Of a DNA stretch of 64,000 nt, positions 1-14,250 are shown piece after piece (position 1 is the stretch's first letter; the number at the start of each line of letters is the position of its first letter). The stretch comes from Heterodera schachtii. Lineage: Eukaryota; Nematoda; Chromadorea; Rhabditida; Heteroderidae. The DNA is taken from contig SIJG01000068.1 in NCBI GenBank assembly GCA_023374025.1, positions 497,866 through 561,865 on the forward strand, read 5' to 3'. Both the position numbers and the translations under genes were made by a program. The notes under the pieces are model-generated. The model was given only the letters and a program-made list of their open reading frames with translations. It was not told where the DNA came from and ran no database searches.

Positions 1-394
1 TTCCAAGGAACGAATGGGATATCATTTTTATAGCGATTTTACTTATATAAGATCTTTTAAAAAATCCTTTATTCGGTCAGCACACATTTTTCGTCTTTCA
101 ATTGTTAAGGTTTTTGTATTATTTTATGCAATTAATAATCCATATTTTTGCAAATTTCCTTTTTATATTTTGTATTAATTCTTCTATTCTTATAAAGGAA
201 GATATGCTTATTTCCTCACAAAAATAGTTAACTACATTTCAAAATAACTTAATTTGACAATATATGCCTTAAAAAGTATAAATAAATTTGTATAATTTTA
301 TTAAAATTGCGAAAAAAATTTCTTTAGTTAAATATAGATTTTTATATAGACAGCCGAATTAAAATTTAGAAAAATGAAGAATGGTAAAAAAAGT

Positions 395-530
395 GTCCGT
401 TCAGCTGTCCGTCAGAACATTTTTTTAAATTTTGAGGTGTAGGCCTAAAACGGAAAATTACCGAAAACAGTTATAGCCAAAAACATGCTGGGCCCAAACG
501 TGCCGGCACCCAACTGAACGATTCCGAAAA
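395..530. repeat. Possible small inverted-repeat element remnant
   Basis: A GC-richer patch in very AT-rich DNA. Its left side contains CGTTCAGCTG and its right side, read in reverse complement, contains CGTTCAGTTG, so the two edges look like imperfect terminal inverted repeats. No clean target-site duplication was found. It could be a degraded MITE or a chance similarity. Confidence 0.25.
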
Positions 531-749
531 GACAAAGATATTGCTTGTAGGTATTTTTTCTCATTTTATTATTTAAAATTTGATTTCTTTTTATCTATTT
601 AAATTAATTTAATCTTTCAACATTAAAATATGGACTTTTTATTAAGGTTTCTTGTTTATTATGTAAAGATCTAATAGTTTTTTTCCATAACGTTTTGCTT
701 TTATTTGAAATGGCATTGATTTAGTTTTAACCTTGGCCGTTTTCAAAAA

Positions 750-803
750 TTACTTGACTTGTTTCCGGCATTGGTACGAACATATGCTGAAAACGCTCAT
801 CTG
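750..803 (+). pseudogene. UDP-glycosyltransferase-like exon remnant
   Basis: The frame from 750 reads LLDLFPALVRTYAENAHL and ends at a GTAAAT donor at 804. It is closely similar to the exon-like segment ending at 19559, which reads FPALALVRELVDKGHP and ends at a GTAAAG donor at the same relative place. The shared FPAL..VR..........H pattern matches the N-terminal substrate-side motif of GT1 glycosyltransferases (FPALALARELAxRGH). The version here is more degraded. No neighbouring exons could be joined to it. Family assignment is inference. Confidence 0.35.
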
Positions 804-2559
804 GTAAATCTTGTATAAAAAAATATTAATTACATTTTTTTAGTTTTAACATTAAATATAGAATTTTATTATTTTCGGTTATCTAAGAATTAATTTATAT
901 TAAATAAAAATAAGAATATATATATATTTATATATATATTATTTTGTATATTATTTCGGTTATATGTACTCTTTAATAGTTTCTTTTATTTTCTTTTTAT
1001 TATTATTAGAGCCCGGATTTTATATTTTTACATATTTTTTCTGCGGCTTAATTATGGCGAAAGAAGCACACAAATAGGATTTCTCCGAATAAAGGCATTT
1101 TTAAAATTGGTTTTGAAGGCAAAAATAGCCAAATAGAATTCTTCATTATTTCGTCATGAGATTCGAAGTTAACTGTTGGAACTTTTTCAACTGACAGTTT
1201 TCAATTTAAAAAATAATTTGACTAGGTTAGTAATTTTGTGAGAACAAAATATAATATCATTTTTTCATTATTCCATTATTTTTCTTTATCCTTTCTAAAT
1301 ATTTACAGAGGCATTAGTATTTATTCCTTATGCGTCAAATTTACTTTATTTACATGCAATGACAACCCAAAGTTTTGCAAAGTAATTTTTTTGTTTCACT
1401 GTATTATGAGGTCGAAATTATAATAAATAACCTCATTTCATCCTTTTTGAATTTTTAATTATTTAGCATAATTAATGTTTTTTAAATTATTTTTATTAAT
1501 GCTAAAACTTTTTTCATTATTTAAAAGTAGTACTTCAAATGCCAGGAGAACCCCAAAAAGCAGATAAATGTTAACTTTTTGTTATATTAATATAAAAAAA
1601 ATTATTATGTAAATTTGTTGTAATGGGCTTCACTTGTTGAGCAAATGGCAAAAATTGCAAAATTGTGACTCCTACAAATCCTATTAAATCAAATTAATTT
1701 TTTGCCAATTATTTTTACAATTTAATTTTTGCTTTTTTAATTCGATTAATTTTGTCTTCCTAGTAATTTTTTCTTATTTTCTTATTGATTTTTTAACGAA
1801 TGGTTGCATTTTTTATTCACTTATATTTTATTATAACAATGCAATTAAAAAGGGTAAAATATTTTATATCATTATTTTGTACTATTTTGCTTTTAATATT
1901 TTATTGTTAACTTGAACTTCTTTTAGTAAATTGATGTTCCGGATTGGGTTAGTTTCTAAAGAAGAATTTTTCTCTCTTCCATAACTTAAACATAAATTAT
2001 TTCATAAATTATTTTAATCAAATAAGTAGCGCTCTCCTTTTTATGCTTATTCATTTATAATTTATTTACTTTTGTTTTTATAAAATAAAAAATTTAATAA
2101 TTATTAATTTGTTGTTTATTTCCTTGTAATAATCATTTTTAAAAGTTGTATTGTTAATATTTTTATATGTTTTAAAATCTATAAAATCTATTTTTCTTCG
2201 TCTTAAGATTAGGAATTTCCAATAATTTTAATAAACATTTTAAATTCATATTATGCATTTTTTTATTTTATCATTTGTTAATTTAGTCAGTAGAACGATT
2301 TTTAAATTTAATTTCTAAAATAATAAAATAATAATTAGAACATTTTTAAATTATATTAAAGGGTATATTTTTGAATAGAATATTTTTGGATTCCATATTT
2401 TAATTAAAATTAGACCAATCCTGAGTTTTTTACAAACAATTCAACTCATGCTGCCTGGCTAGAATCACATCTTTCCTACTCTTTTCCACTCTTTTCTAGA
2501 TTCCTTTTTTCCGATTAGATAAAAAGTACATCAAATTGGGTAACAGTATATGTTTTTAG

Positions 2560-2948
2560 CAAGGGCATAGGCAGGGGGGGGGGCTGAGGGGACTAAAGCC
2601 CCCCCCCCCCCCTCCCCCGAAACCCAAAAATTAAAAATTTCAGTAAATTTTCTCAACAAAATCGCATTAAAATACTCAAAAAAATTTTCCCGGCGGCGCC
2701 TATCGGCACCGCCGAACCCCTATTTTAACATATTTTTGAAAAATGGAGGCCAAAATGGCAAAAAACAATAATTTTTTGGAGAAGAACGGCGAAAAATTTT
2801 GTAAAATACACCCCATAATTCGGGATTTCAAAAAACGAAAAATATACACCTAAAATCGACTAAAAAAACAAAAATACACCGCTAAAAATCGAATTTTTGA
2901 CTTCAGCCCCCCCCCCCCCCCGAAGCCAAGGGTCTGGCTACGCCCTTG
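2560..2948. mobile_element. hAT-type MITE, 389 bp, with 8-bp TSD
   Basis: The left end reads CAAGGGCATAGGCAG and the right end in reverse complement reads CAAGGGCGTAGCCAG, giving terminal inverted repeats of about 15 bp. They are flanked by the identical 8-mer GTTTTTAG at 2552-2559 and 2949-2956. An 8-bp duplication with CA-starting ends is the hAT hallmark. Homopolymers sit just inside each end: G10 at 2574-2583, C14 ending at 2612, and C15 at 2907-2921. The interior has three spaced GGTGTATTTT-like words (minus strand) and no credible open frame, so it is non-autonomous. Confidence 0.85.
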
Positions 2949-2956
2949 GTTTTTAG

Positions 2957-5870
2957 CATGAAATTAATAACTAAGTTTAAATATTATCGATTTATTCACC
3001 AAATGAGAATGTTATGGCAATTTTAATTTTTATAAATTAATCGTTTCTTAATTTCGTCTGAATAATTTGGGTTTTTTAAATTTCATTTTTGACAATATAA
3101 TTTTGTGTTTTTAAGTAGCTTTCATTAATGACTTATTCAAACTTTTAAGAGTCGAATGATGCATTAGATTACGGGAAATTAAAAAAAAATTTAACTAGTC
3201 TCGCTAGTTCGCAAAATACGGAAATATTTTTTGTGACTTTTAATAAAAATTTATTTATTTTTTCAATTTCGGTAGTGCTTTGGAAAATAGGTAGGTAAAA
3301 TAATTTTACTGGTTTTGAATAAAAAATAAATTCTTTTTATTATTTTATCCGACGTTTTCAAAATTTTTTGCCGGGCTTGTGCGCCAAAATTACAAATAAC
3401 AAAAATATTTTTCACAAAATATGATATGACATCAAAAAAGATGGTAAAAAAGATATTTGATTTTTTAATTTTCTTTAAATGAATATTTGATTATTTTTAT
3501 GTTTCTTTAAATGACTAACTCTTTAAAAAAGAAATTTTGTATGTGAAGTCAAAGAAACTTTTTGCTAAATTATTTAGATTTATTTGGATTTTCATTCCTC
3601 CGCTGTTTCTTCTCCAAATTATTTTTCCAATCTGTAATCCTTAATTGTACGTTTGCTTACTCCGATTTTTTTTTACAAATTTTGCTATAATTTTGTTGCC
3701 ATTTTTTGGTAGAATATATTTTTTGGTTTAAATTCATTTGTCATTTCAATGAATTTTTGCAAAACTTCTAATTTTTCTTCGTCAATTTTTGATTTTTGAT
3801 GAAGTCATAATTCTTTAAACCATTTATAATTTAGTCGTTCAAAATTTTCGCTATTTTCGAAGAATTTTTCTCCATTCTTTTGCTGATTATTTTTCTTTTT
3901 GCTTTATTTTTTCTTTATTAGGAATTTTTTATATGACAAAAATTGCAATTTTACTGGTTCCCAGCAAATAATAAAAACCTATTTAATCGAAATAAATATT
4001 GCTTTAGGTTTTATTAAATTTAATTGTACTTGGAATATTTTGGCATGAGCAAATAAAATAATATATGATTAATTTTAAAATATTTTTCCATTAATTCAAA
4101 TTTTATTATAATCGTCACCAGAAATGATGTTAAATTTAAATCGTTATTCCTGGCTATTTAAAAATGAAAAAATATTCAAAATGGTTTTAAAATCGCAGAA
4201 GAAAAAAACGCAAAATTGAAACAGATTGTAAAAATAAATTTATTGATTTTTAATTTTTAAACTTCGAAATTTAATTTAATTTATTTTAGTCATTATAAAT
4301 ATTCTATTTTTGTCTCTGATGTTAATCAAGCAAATATTAACATGTACCGGTTTCATCAGCTTGTCTGAACTTGAACCAATAAAAGTAAAAATTTTTTTAT
4401 AAAAATTACAATCGTTTTCATTATTAACGTCCATGAGTAAAAATCTCTTTCGTTCTATATCTTATTTTAAAAAATATCTCAATAAATATGCAATATTTTC
4501 TAGCTTTATTTTTTCTACCTCATGATTAACATTTTGATTTATTTTTAAAAAAGAATTATTTTTTCAGTCCATAATTTGTTTATGTATAATAATAAAAAAG
4601 TTTTCCTTTTTCTACTAAATTTTCGTTATAGCATTTTATATTTTTGGTTTTTAAGTATATATATCCATTTATTTTTCTTTTTAATCTTGAAGTCTTCACT
4701 CTATATCCACTCTCGATTTGGGTAAACTTACGCGTTAGATAAGAAAATGTCACAAATTATACATCCGTTCACTCTTTTAAATTCTTGGAAACAACCGTAT
4801 CTCGTTTTATATAATTTAATTTAATTTTTTTAATTATTATTTTAAGTTTTTCTCATAGCGATAATAAATGGTGAGTACAAATGGTTCAGCAAAAATTAAG
4901 TGATTATCATGTGGTATAAATCATAAATCTGAAGCAAATAGATCTTTTTATAACGGACTTTTTAGTATTATTTATTTTACATCATATTGTATGCTTCATT
5001 TGATTTGTTGAGTTAATTATTGATAATCTTTTAATACATTACTTATCTATTATTAAATTTATAATTAATTTAAATTGACTATTTTTCACTATTTTCAAAT
5101 TTATTGGAATTTATTTTTTAATTTTAAGCACAAATTCGAATTGCAAATTTTTAGTTATTCTAAAATAAAGTTTTTTATTTACATTCAATTCATTTCGGTA
5201 GATTTAAGTGTTGATAATTTGTTTTTGTATGTATGATACAACATTCAAACTTTGCGTAATCATTTTCTAATTTTAAGCACAAATTCTAGGGCCCAGAGTG
5301 GCAATAGTTATTGAACCATCTCCAAATATTCTGATAACATTAATAAAAACTTTCCAAAAAAAATTGTAGGTTTTGTCAAATTTTCAAATTTTTATTTCGA
5401 ACTCTCCTGGACCATTTTCCTTAAAATTTTCAAAAACTAACCTAAGAATTCCGAAGGGTTTATTTGTTTCATTTTTTAAATATTTAATAAAAAGTTTAAT
5501 TTTAAAGACCGATAAAAATATAAATTGGAATTTTTGAAATGTGAAACCAAAAATGTAAAAACTGTTTTTTTGAAAAAAGGTTAAGATTTCAAATTTCTGA
5601 ATGAAGAGTTCATATCTGATTTAATGTTCAGAATTTTATTATTTATGTTTTGTTATATTTAAAGTTAATGTGACATCTATAGTGCCATATTATTATGAAA
5701 ATTAGTTTTCCGAAATATTTTATTTTTAGAAAAATGTGTCACAAGAAAAATAATTTACATATTTAATTTATATTGTTTTCTTTTATAAGTGAAGACAGTT
5801 CGATAACAATTATATTTGTAAGTAAATTCATTTATATTAACATAATTTTTATTTTTTTCATAGCAAAAAA
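2957..5870. other. AT-rich host DNA, T-biased, nothing recognised
   Basis: The plus strand stays T-rich. No open frame above about 60 codons, no tRNA and no clear transposon ends were seen. A somewhat less AT-biased stretch at about 5285-5470 could be a decayed repeat but has no terminal repeats that I could find. Confidence 0.5.
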
Positions 5871-8800
5871 TAAAATATCTAATTTTATTTATTTCTTAAG
5901 TTTGCTTCATAAAATACTTTGGCATAGAAGTTGACACAATTGACTTTTTTATAAAATGCGCAATAAAGAATAATAATGTTTTGAAATAATAATTTAGAAT
6001 TTTATAACAATATATCTCATTATTTAAAAAAATCAAATAAAAAGGCTTATAAAATGAAATAAAATCAAAAACTTAATAATGCAAACCTTGCGATAAATTA
6101 TTTTTCTATAAATATTAACGAAAACGAATTTTTAAACATTAAAATTTGCGATAAAAAATTCTAAAAGTTATATAAAAAAGTTAGTCGAAAATAAAAATAA
6201 AGTGTCACTACAAAAAAAAAAGCAAAGAACATATTAAGATTTTCGTTCGGCGAAGCATAACACCAGAAAAAAGTTATCAATTGGTCTCTAAAAAACGATT
6301 TTAATTAAAAAAGTGCACAAATTAGATGCTTAAGAATTAAAAAATGATTTTTTTTGCTGTTAAAAATAAATGAAAAATAATAGTTTCTATAAACACATTG
6401 CAAAATATTTTCAAAAATTTATTTTTTTAAATACTCGTGCATGCTGAAAACTCCTGGAACTGTAGAATTAAACAAGAAAAATTTAATTGAAAAATTCAAG
6501 TTTAAACTGCTTTATTCTGTTCAAATTAAAAGCATATTTATAAGAAGCGCTTTTGAAAATAATAAAAATTCATATATTTAAAGTAATCATCAGAATTTTC
6601 AATTTTATACATAATAAACTTTCTTGATTTAAGAAAACAAATGATAAATAATTAAAAAACCATAAATACAATATAAAACTAAATTATAAATATCTGAATT
6701 CAATCATTTTTCAAAATAAAATTTATTTATAATAAAAAAAGGTCATCAACGATATCAGCGTAATTCCAATTTTGCAGATCAATTCATGCGATAACAACAC
6801 TTCAGTTAAAATTTTCATTCAGATCAAGAAAGGAATTATAAATTATAAATATTTTAATAAAAAAAAAGTTTAAATTTGATAAGGAAAAGAAATGTGAATC
6901 GAAAAAGTTCCAAATACATAAACGAATTACCCAATGAACTATAAATTACAATTACCTATACTTGAAATTTAATCAAATATATAAAGTTGGAGTAGCAAAA
7001 AATGAATAAAACAACTTAAAATTCAAATTGCCAATACAATTTAAGAAAATGATATTCAATTAAATTAATTCAATAAAATTTAGATTTTGCAAGAATTTAA
7101 ATTAACATTTATTATTAAAAATAATAAAATTTATAAAAACGACAATATTATAAAAAGGCAAATAAAATAAATTATTCGGAGGAAAGTAATGTTTTCTCAT
7201 GTGAGTAATCTACAATAACATTATGAAAATGTGGAGTTCCATGTTTCTGCAAAATAAAAGAATTTGATGGAGGCTGGCCAAATATATATATGAAAGTAAC
7301 TTTTTTTTACTGTAAAAAACATTAAATAATTTTTTTGTTAAAATGAGAATATATGTCAGAAATTAATTTATCAATCAATATATGTACAATAGATTTAAAA
7401 AGTAATATGAAAGAAAATGATGATTTTGCATTTTAAAGGCAAAATAAGTAAAAAAAAATAGACGACTGTTTTGAAGTTGATATCATATCTTCTTCTATTT
7501 AAAAAAATGCTTCAAACTGATAAAACAAAAACCAAAAAACTATGATTAAAAATTTGATCATAAATGAAGTAAATCTACTAATCTTAATACAATTTAAAAT
7601 TGATTTTCAAAATAAATATAAAACCAGTATTACCAATCTAAGTTTAAAAATGATTATTATAAGGAAGCAGAACTACATTAAGTCAATGAAAAAAATGGTC
7701 AATGGTTATATTATTATTAAGTTTTTCAAAATACAAAAATACAAAAGAAAAGAAAGATAATTGGTTGCCTATATCCAATAACAAATGAACAACACTAAAA
7801 ATTGATTTATTATGAAACTAACTTTGATTTGATCTTTATAAAGTTGTGATTGTAAGCTAAATATAAAATCTTGAAAATAAATTAAACAAAAAATACGATA
7901 TTAAATGATAAAAATATCTAAAAACTCAAATCTAGAGTAAAATAGTTTGATAGCGCGGAGACATCAATCGACTAGTATTTTAAAATGTTTCAACGTAAGA
8001 AGAGGACGTTATAATCAATTATTTAATGAGTACGAATATAAAGTAGTTAAATATGAAATATTTAAAAATAAATTTATAGTTTAAAGAACCAACCAGAATG
8101 AGAACTAGCGATATTTGAGCTGAAAAAGAACAAAGATAGATGATTAAACAATTTAAATTTTACTTTTTTTGTAATAACTAAATAAATTTAATAAAAATTA
8201 ATTCTTTAAAACATTGTATTACATATAAAAACAAATTAAAGAAAAATTTTAATGACACTTGTTATAATAATAAAATAATTCAGTTTAAAAAAAAAATAAT
8301 TGATTCAAACTTTAAATTATATTTTCCGAGCAAAAACATGTAAAGTCGATTGAGGAAAATCCAAGATGATTGGAAAGTCAATTTTTCCTAACATAGAAGC
8401 ATAAGAAGAAAATTACTATAGAAAATACATACCATAAATTAAAAAATATATATCCTTGAAACAAGACTAATTCATATTTATTCAAGTTAAAAATATCAAT
8501 TAAATTTTCATTAAATCCATTTAAGTTCATATCTAAAATAAAATATGAATAAAAAAGTAATTTAATTTATTAATGAGATCAAACAAATACTAGCATTAAT
8601 AAAATATTAATGCTAGGAAGTCAAAAAGAGTTGAATTACAAAAGAAAGCAAAATCTAAAATTATAAAATAATAAATTAAGAAAATTATGGAAACAATTAG
8701 CGAAAAATGGACGCCTAAAATTGTGGGAAGCATTTTTGACCCGCGAGGTGAAGAATTGGGGGACAATTGGACAATCAAAAAATGCTAAGAAAACCGGGAA

Positions 8801-9880
8801 AAAGAGGACCGAATTTATTTTTAATTATTCAAAACATAATATAAAATAATTTAGACTCTATGAAAAGGTAATAAAAATAATTCGAATTAAATTAACTTAC
8901 TCTTTTCGTGAAGAGATAGATATTTACGAAAATAGGATAAAAAATGTAAAAATATTTATTTTAATAAAGGCGAAAAAATAACAAATTATAAAGCTTGAAA
9001 ATTTAAAACAGAAGCACTCGGAGCAATGAAAGGAGCCATCCTCGACTCATTACCATGGGAATTTGGAAACGTACAAACTTAGAGAATTATTTTTAATTTT
9101 CAAATTAATTTTTTTAATAATAAATTTCGTTTAAAACAGCATAGGTCAAAACAAAAAATAGTAAAATAAATTAATTATAATCTTGTAAGAATAATGAAAG
9201 AAATGATATTTAATAAAAAATATTAAATAGAAACTTTTCCGATGAATAATCTGAAAATTACTACTAAAGTGAATAAACTTAAATGCCTTAATCAGAATGA
9301 TCATAAAATTTACAAATATATGAGATTTAAAAAAAGAAAACACATTTTTGTATTGTCTAAAAAGCTACCAATTAGATTTTGAAAAAACATTCAATCTTAT
9401 TAAAATATTTAGAAATAAAAATAACTTTTCACAAGCAATTCATAAATATTTATTTATTTTTGTTCATAAAATAAAAAATGTCGTGTCATAAAAATTACTG
9501 CAACTTGAAAATGTGTAAAATAAGCCTAAATAATAAAAAACATGGACAATATAATTATTATTAATATTGCTACGGAGAGAAAATAACCGAGACTTGCATA
9601 CCCACCGAGAAAGGTATATAAAAATATAATTTATCAAAGTTAACTCTCATCACAAGAAACGAATCTATAATTGCCGTAAAATATATAAGTAAGAATATTA
9701 ACATGATAATATATGTATTTATCTAAAATGTCGGAAATAATAAAAAAAGAACGAAATTGTATAAATTAACACATATAAAATTATAGAAAATGAATTCATT
9801 AAAAGTAATAGATTTTTATCATTTGATTTTTTGTATACATTATTAAAAATTTAAGATCCATGTTAATTAGCTTATATTTT
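5870..9880. other. AT-rich host DNA, A-biased on plus strand
   Basis: The base bias switches abruptly from T-rich to A-rich on the plus strand. In nematodes introns are T-rich on the sense strand, so this suggests minus-strand transcription units. Small GC-richer islands at about 8700-8780, 9010-9075 and 9575-9650 could be degraded minus-strand exons. None gives a recognisable protein. The 60-78-codon open frames here are low-complexity and are not called. Confidence 0.4.
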
Positions 9881-11300
9881 GGTTTAAATATTGTTGTTCA
9901 TTAATAATTTGCTGATTTATATGTAGAAAATTCCGACAGTAAATATAATTCAGTGTTTTTGATTTTTTTCAAGCGTCATTAATTTTTAAATTTAAATTAT
10001 TCGTTAATTATATGAAAATTTTTCTAAAATTGACGTCCGAGTTATTCGCGCACGTTTTTGTTATTCACTCAAAATTTTGTTTTTTTCTTTAATTTTTATT
10101 TTTTCAATTATTTTTTAGTTTATTACAACATTTTGTTATATTTTACTAATTCTTCAAAACTACTATCTAGAATTTCATTATTTATTTTCATTAATAATTT
10201 CTATATTCTGGCTTATTTAACTTATCAATAGGGAATGTTTTTTATGTAAATACATATTTTTTTCCTTTGATTCTCCATAGCCTAATTAGTGGGAAAAGAG
10301 TTGCCCAATTTGGCGTGAAGATAAGCCGACAATTTTATAAAGCTTTTTATTTCATTTTATTTGATTTCTACTCATCTTTTTGATTGAAAAATAAATAATA
10401 AATGATATTTTTTTATAAATATTATTAATTTTATAATTACACCATTATAAAATTTTTATAATCTTTATTTCCGAATCATATTTTGACCGTTCTCGTCTGT
10501 TAATAAAGTAGGAAACCTGGTTTAGATTAAATTATTGTAATTTTAAATTAACATAATGTGTTTCTGTTTATTATTATTGAGAAATGCACACATATATTAA
10601 GCAATTTTCTTTCATTTTGATAAATATTATTGGCTTTTATGTGATTTTATCAATTTTTGAAATTAATAATCATTAATTACGGATTATTAAATTGGCCATT
10701 CTCGCCAATTAATAAAATCTTGGTCCAGGCTGACCACATGGTGGCATTTTTCGAAACGATGAAGTTAATCTTCTTCCATATATTCTATTGTTGGAAGAAA
10801 TGGTTCATATATTTAAATTTTAGTTTATAAATTTTACCCCAAATTTTTTTTTCTATTATTTTTGTATTTTTAAAAAAGCATTGCTTTTTATATTATATTT
10901 TTCTTTATACCTTTAATAATAAACTTTCTATTTTTTTCCTTTTAATCTTAACTTATTTGTTCCTATTTAAATTTTTTTAATATATTTGATTTTTAAATGG
11001 AATTTACAGTTTGATTTTTCAATGGACTTGTTTAAAAACTAATTATAAAAAATTCACGTTTACTTGTACTGTACAAGGGTATTGGCGAACTTGGATATGG
11101 TCTTTTTTAAGTAAAATCAAAAACATTGGCACATATGGTTTTAAATTTAATTTAAAAAATAATAAAAAGACCATTAAATTTGCTAAATTAATTATCTAAA
11201 GTTGTAAAATATGAAGTTAAGAAGTCAAGGTCTATTATAAACAGTGTGGATTTTATGTTTTACCTATTTTTCAACAATTTATAGGTGCCTTAAGACGGTG
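9880..11300. other. AT-rich host DNA, T-biased island
   Basis: A block of about 1.4 kb returns to T-rich bias between two A-rich blocks. One exon-like stretch at about 10690-10800 reads without stops as WPFSPINKILVQADHMVAFF and continues to about 10815. I do not recognise it. A 62-codon open frame at 11011-11199 is lysine-rich and low-complexity and is not supported. Confidence 0.35.
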
Positions 11301-14250
11301 CGCATCACTGAATATGCAAGAAGAAAAATTATAAAAAACTTACCCTTATTTTTCATTTTAAATCTTATAAATATTCAGTCTTTTTAGAATGCTATCGCTC
11401 CTTAAAATCAAAAGTTTTATCCTTATTTTAGTACATAAGAATTTAAAAAACAAAATTAATTCTAAAGATAATTTAAATGCAATTATATAAATGTAACAAA
11501 AATAATGAACTATGTAAATGTTTAATTGAAAAAAACAACATTGAATCAAATAAAAATTTATTTTATTTCTTGTAAAAGTAAATTAATTAGGAATATTCAA
11601 TTCAAATAATAAATTTAAATAAAAATTCAAAGAAATATATATTTAACAAGATTATAAACAAATTGTTATAATATGAATCTTCAAAAACAAAATTTGACAA
11701 CAACATGAGAATACCTGTCTACTAAACGCAACACGTCGCAACGATCAAGAAAAAGACAAAAATAATAAATTGCATAATATTCAAACAAATGCTAATCAAA
11801 AACCTTGACTTATTCTACACTAGCGAAATGCTTCCATTCGTGATTTGAAAATTTATTGGAATGAGAATAATTTAATGGACATCAATTATTAAATTATTTC
11901 ACATTTGCAATTATTATAAATATAATAAAAAATATCCCATGTCGTTGAAGATATCAATAATTAAAAACGACAACAATTAGGCTCTTAAAAATAAAGCTTA
12001 TTATAAATAAGCCTTTTTAAAAAATATTAAAAATATAATTAAAAAAAAAACAGCGAAGCTAACATATATTTTTAGGTAACAATGCATTGATAATATTCAA
12101 TCTTGATAATGATATATACAACATAATTTATTGAAATTTTAGAAAAGGATAAACAAACAAAATAGGTAAATGAATTGTTTAACTGAAGTTATCAGGATTG
12201 ATGAAAAGCAATGAAAATAAAAATAAATTTTGCAGAAATAATAAATTACCAAAAATAAAGCCTGGAAATTTAAAAGATGTAATGCTACAAAATCATACAT
12301 TATACTTAATAAAAAATTCAATGGAAAGAAAAATTACTATGAGACGAAATGATTAGTGAAAAATCATTGAAATCCATTAAATATATTTACTCATTAACGT
12401 ATAACCAAACATTATAACAATTGAGAGAAATTTTGCGAAAAGATAATCTAAACATTAATATTTTATAATTCTAGGCAAGTTCAAGGTCGTTTAATTCAAC
12501 AGATTAATGACCGATTTGCAAAGCTTTTAATTTTCATAGAAATGCTCACGCGTTTTTTAAATGGGCTAATTAAAAGCATTGATAAAATTTTTTTTTAAAT
12601 AATGAAAATTCTTAACAAATTTTAATATAATTAAAGGAAAACACTATTTACTTATATAACATATCGCATAAAATCATTATTAACATTTGACTACTCAAAG
12701 AAGCATTAATTCAAATATCCAATTAAAATTAGATACAGAAAAGTGAATAAAAACAACAAACAAATTTATAAAAAAGAAGAAATGAAAAAACGCCAACATA
12801 TGTTAAATTAGCGTTCAAAAAAAACTTATATATTTTTTAGATAATTAAAAAGGATGCTGCATCATAAAAAATCAAACAAAGGTTCAATTGGACGTCTAAT
12901 TTATTCACATTAATGAGAAGAATGTCTTTTGGGTAAAACGATAAAATTTAAATGAATGCCTTAGCATATTTAACAAAATAAATGGAAAAATATCAAATTT
13001 AATCATTTATCACTCAAAATCAATTAAATATTTTTTATTTATAGTAAAAAGAATACTTGTGCAAATAATATTATTTAAATTTTTAAAAATCCAAAAAAAA
13101 ATACCCAAAAAACAAGAAAATGTTTCTCAGAGATTATAAGGAACCAACCACCCATAAAACAACATTAATACTCGGGGAAAGAACATAATTAATAACCTCT
13201 TAACTCCATTCCATCGCCACCAAGAGGTGGTCAATTTCCATGAGAAAAACTTTAAAAATTTAAATAGAAGAAATAAAAACAAAGCAGTGAATGCAAATTT
13301 CTAATATTTCTATCAAAGTACAAGGTGGATTTAAAAAAAATTACCTATTATTAACTTAGTTAATTATTTTCAGTTGAAAATAAACTAAAAAAATTATAGG
13401 TTAATTTATTGTGAAAAGGTTTTTGAAACGCTTCCTATAAAAATAAAAGGACAATATTAATGCTTTATTCATTTATTTTGAAAAGTATTCTTTATAAAAC
13501 TTAACAATTAATTAAAATCAATGACTTAAAGAAATAAATACGCATAAAAAAGTTGTAGAAAATTATGGATGCTATTACCACCACGAGAAAATGATCGAAA
13601 TAAAGGCGCGGGACCCATTTGGTTAGGATCGTGAAGGAAGTTGCTGATTTGAACATCTCGCCGAAAAACGAAACATTTAACAGAGTCAACATGAATTTAT
13701 TATTCTTAAATTTTTTTTTATTAAATAACGTATAAAATAAAAATAATAATTATCCTTTAAAAAATTTTATTTAAACAAAACAAATAAAACCCAAAATTTG
13801 GTTTCATAATGAAAATTGAAAAGACCGTACTTCATAGTGAAGTGATCTAATTATATGTAGATAAAATATCTTAGTTATTGCCCACCAACCATTTAATAAA
13901 AGAAAAATACAGCAAAGGTCATTTAATAAATTCCAGTTAAAAATTAAAAAATGATATTAAAATTAATTACATATCAAGCAAGAATTAATAATAATAATAA
14001 AATTAATTATGCAAAAATTTAATTTAAAAAAATATTATAAATCCTTAATATAAGAGATTATTCAGAAATTATATAATATTTTTTTTTCTAAAAGTTAACA
14101 GAATAACTGCTAATAAAGACTACCTAATTAATTAGCGAAAAAACAATAACATCACACACACACTTGGTATTCGTCAATGAAACAACCATTAATATACGAA
14201 TATAACCCATAGTGAACTTGAATTAAAATTTTTATATAATTATAAATAAA
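11300..14250. other. AT-rich host DNA, A-biased on plus strand
   Basis: The second A-biased block, again suggesting minus-strand transcription. It contains the UDP-glycosyltransferase-like remnant at 13568-13670 on the minus strand and small GC-richer islands at about 11700-11860 and 13130-13245 that I cannot assign. Confidence 0.4.
13568..13670 (-). pseudogene. UDP-glycosyltransferase C-terminal signature remnant
   Basis: On the minus strand one frame reads DVQISNFLHDPNQ, then LFRSFSRGGNSI. This follows the donor-binding signature of GT1 glycosyltransferases, where an (H/N)V.IS.FLPQNQ segment precedes .LF.SF..HGG.NS. Here HD replaces the usual PQ and RGG replaces HGG, so the active-site histidine is absent. 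A different frame over the same bases is also open. The block lies in A-biased DNA, consistent with a minus-strand gene. The match is by eye only. Confidence 0.35.

Larger units (their letters stand above)
1..2551. other. AT-rich host DNA, no complete gene
   Basis: Long T-rich runs on the plus strand with stop codons in all frames. The only islands of higher complexity are a glycosyltransferase-like exon remnant at 750-803 and a GC-richer patch at about 395-530. A 61-codon open frame at 1238-1423 is low-complexity Phe/Ile/Leu sequence and is not supported as a gene. The T-rich bias would suit introns of a plus-strand gene. Confidence 0.6.
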
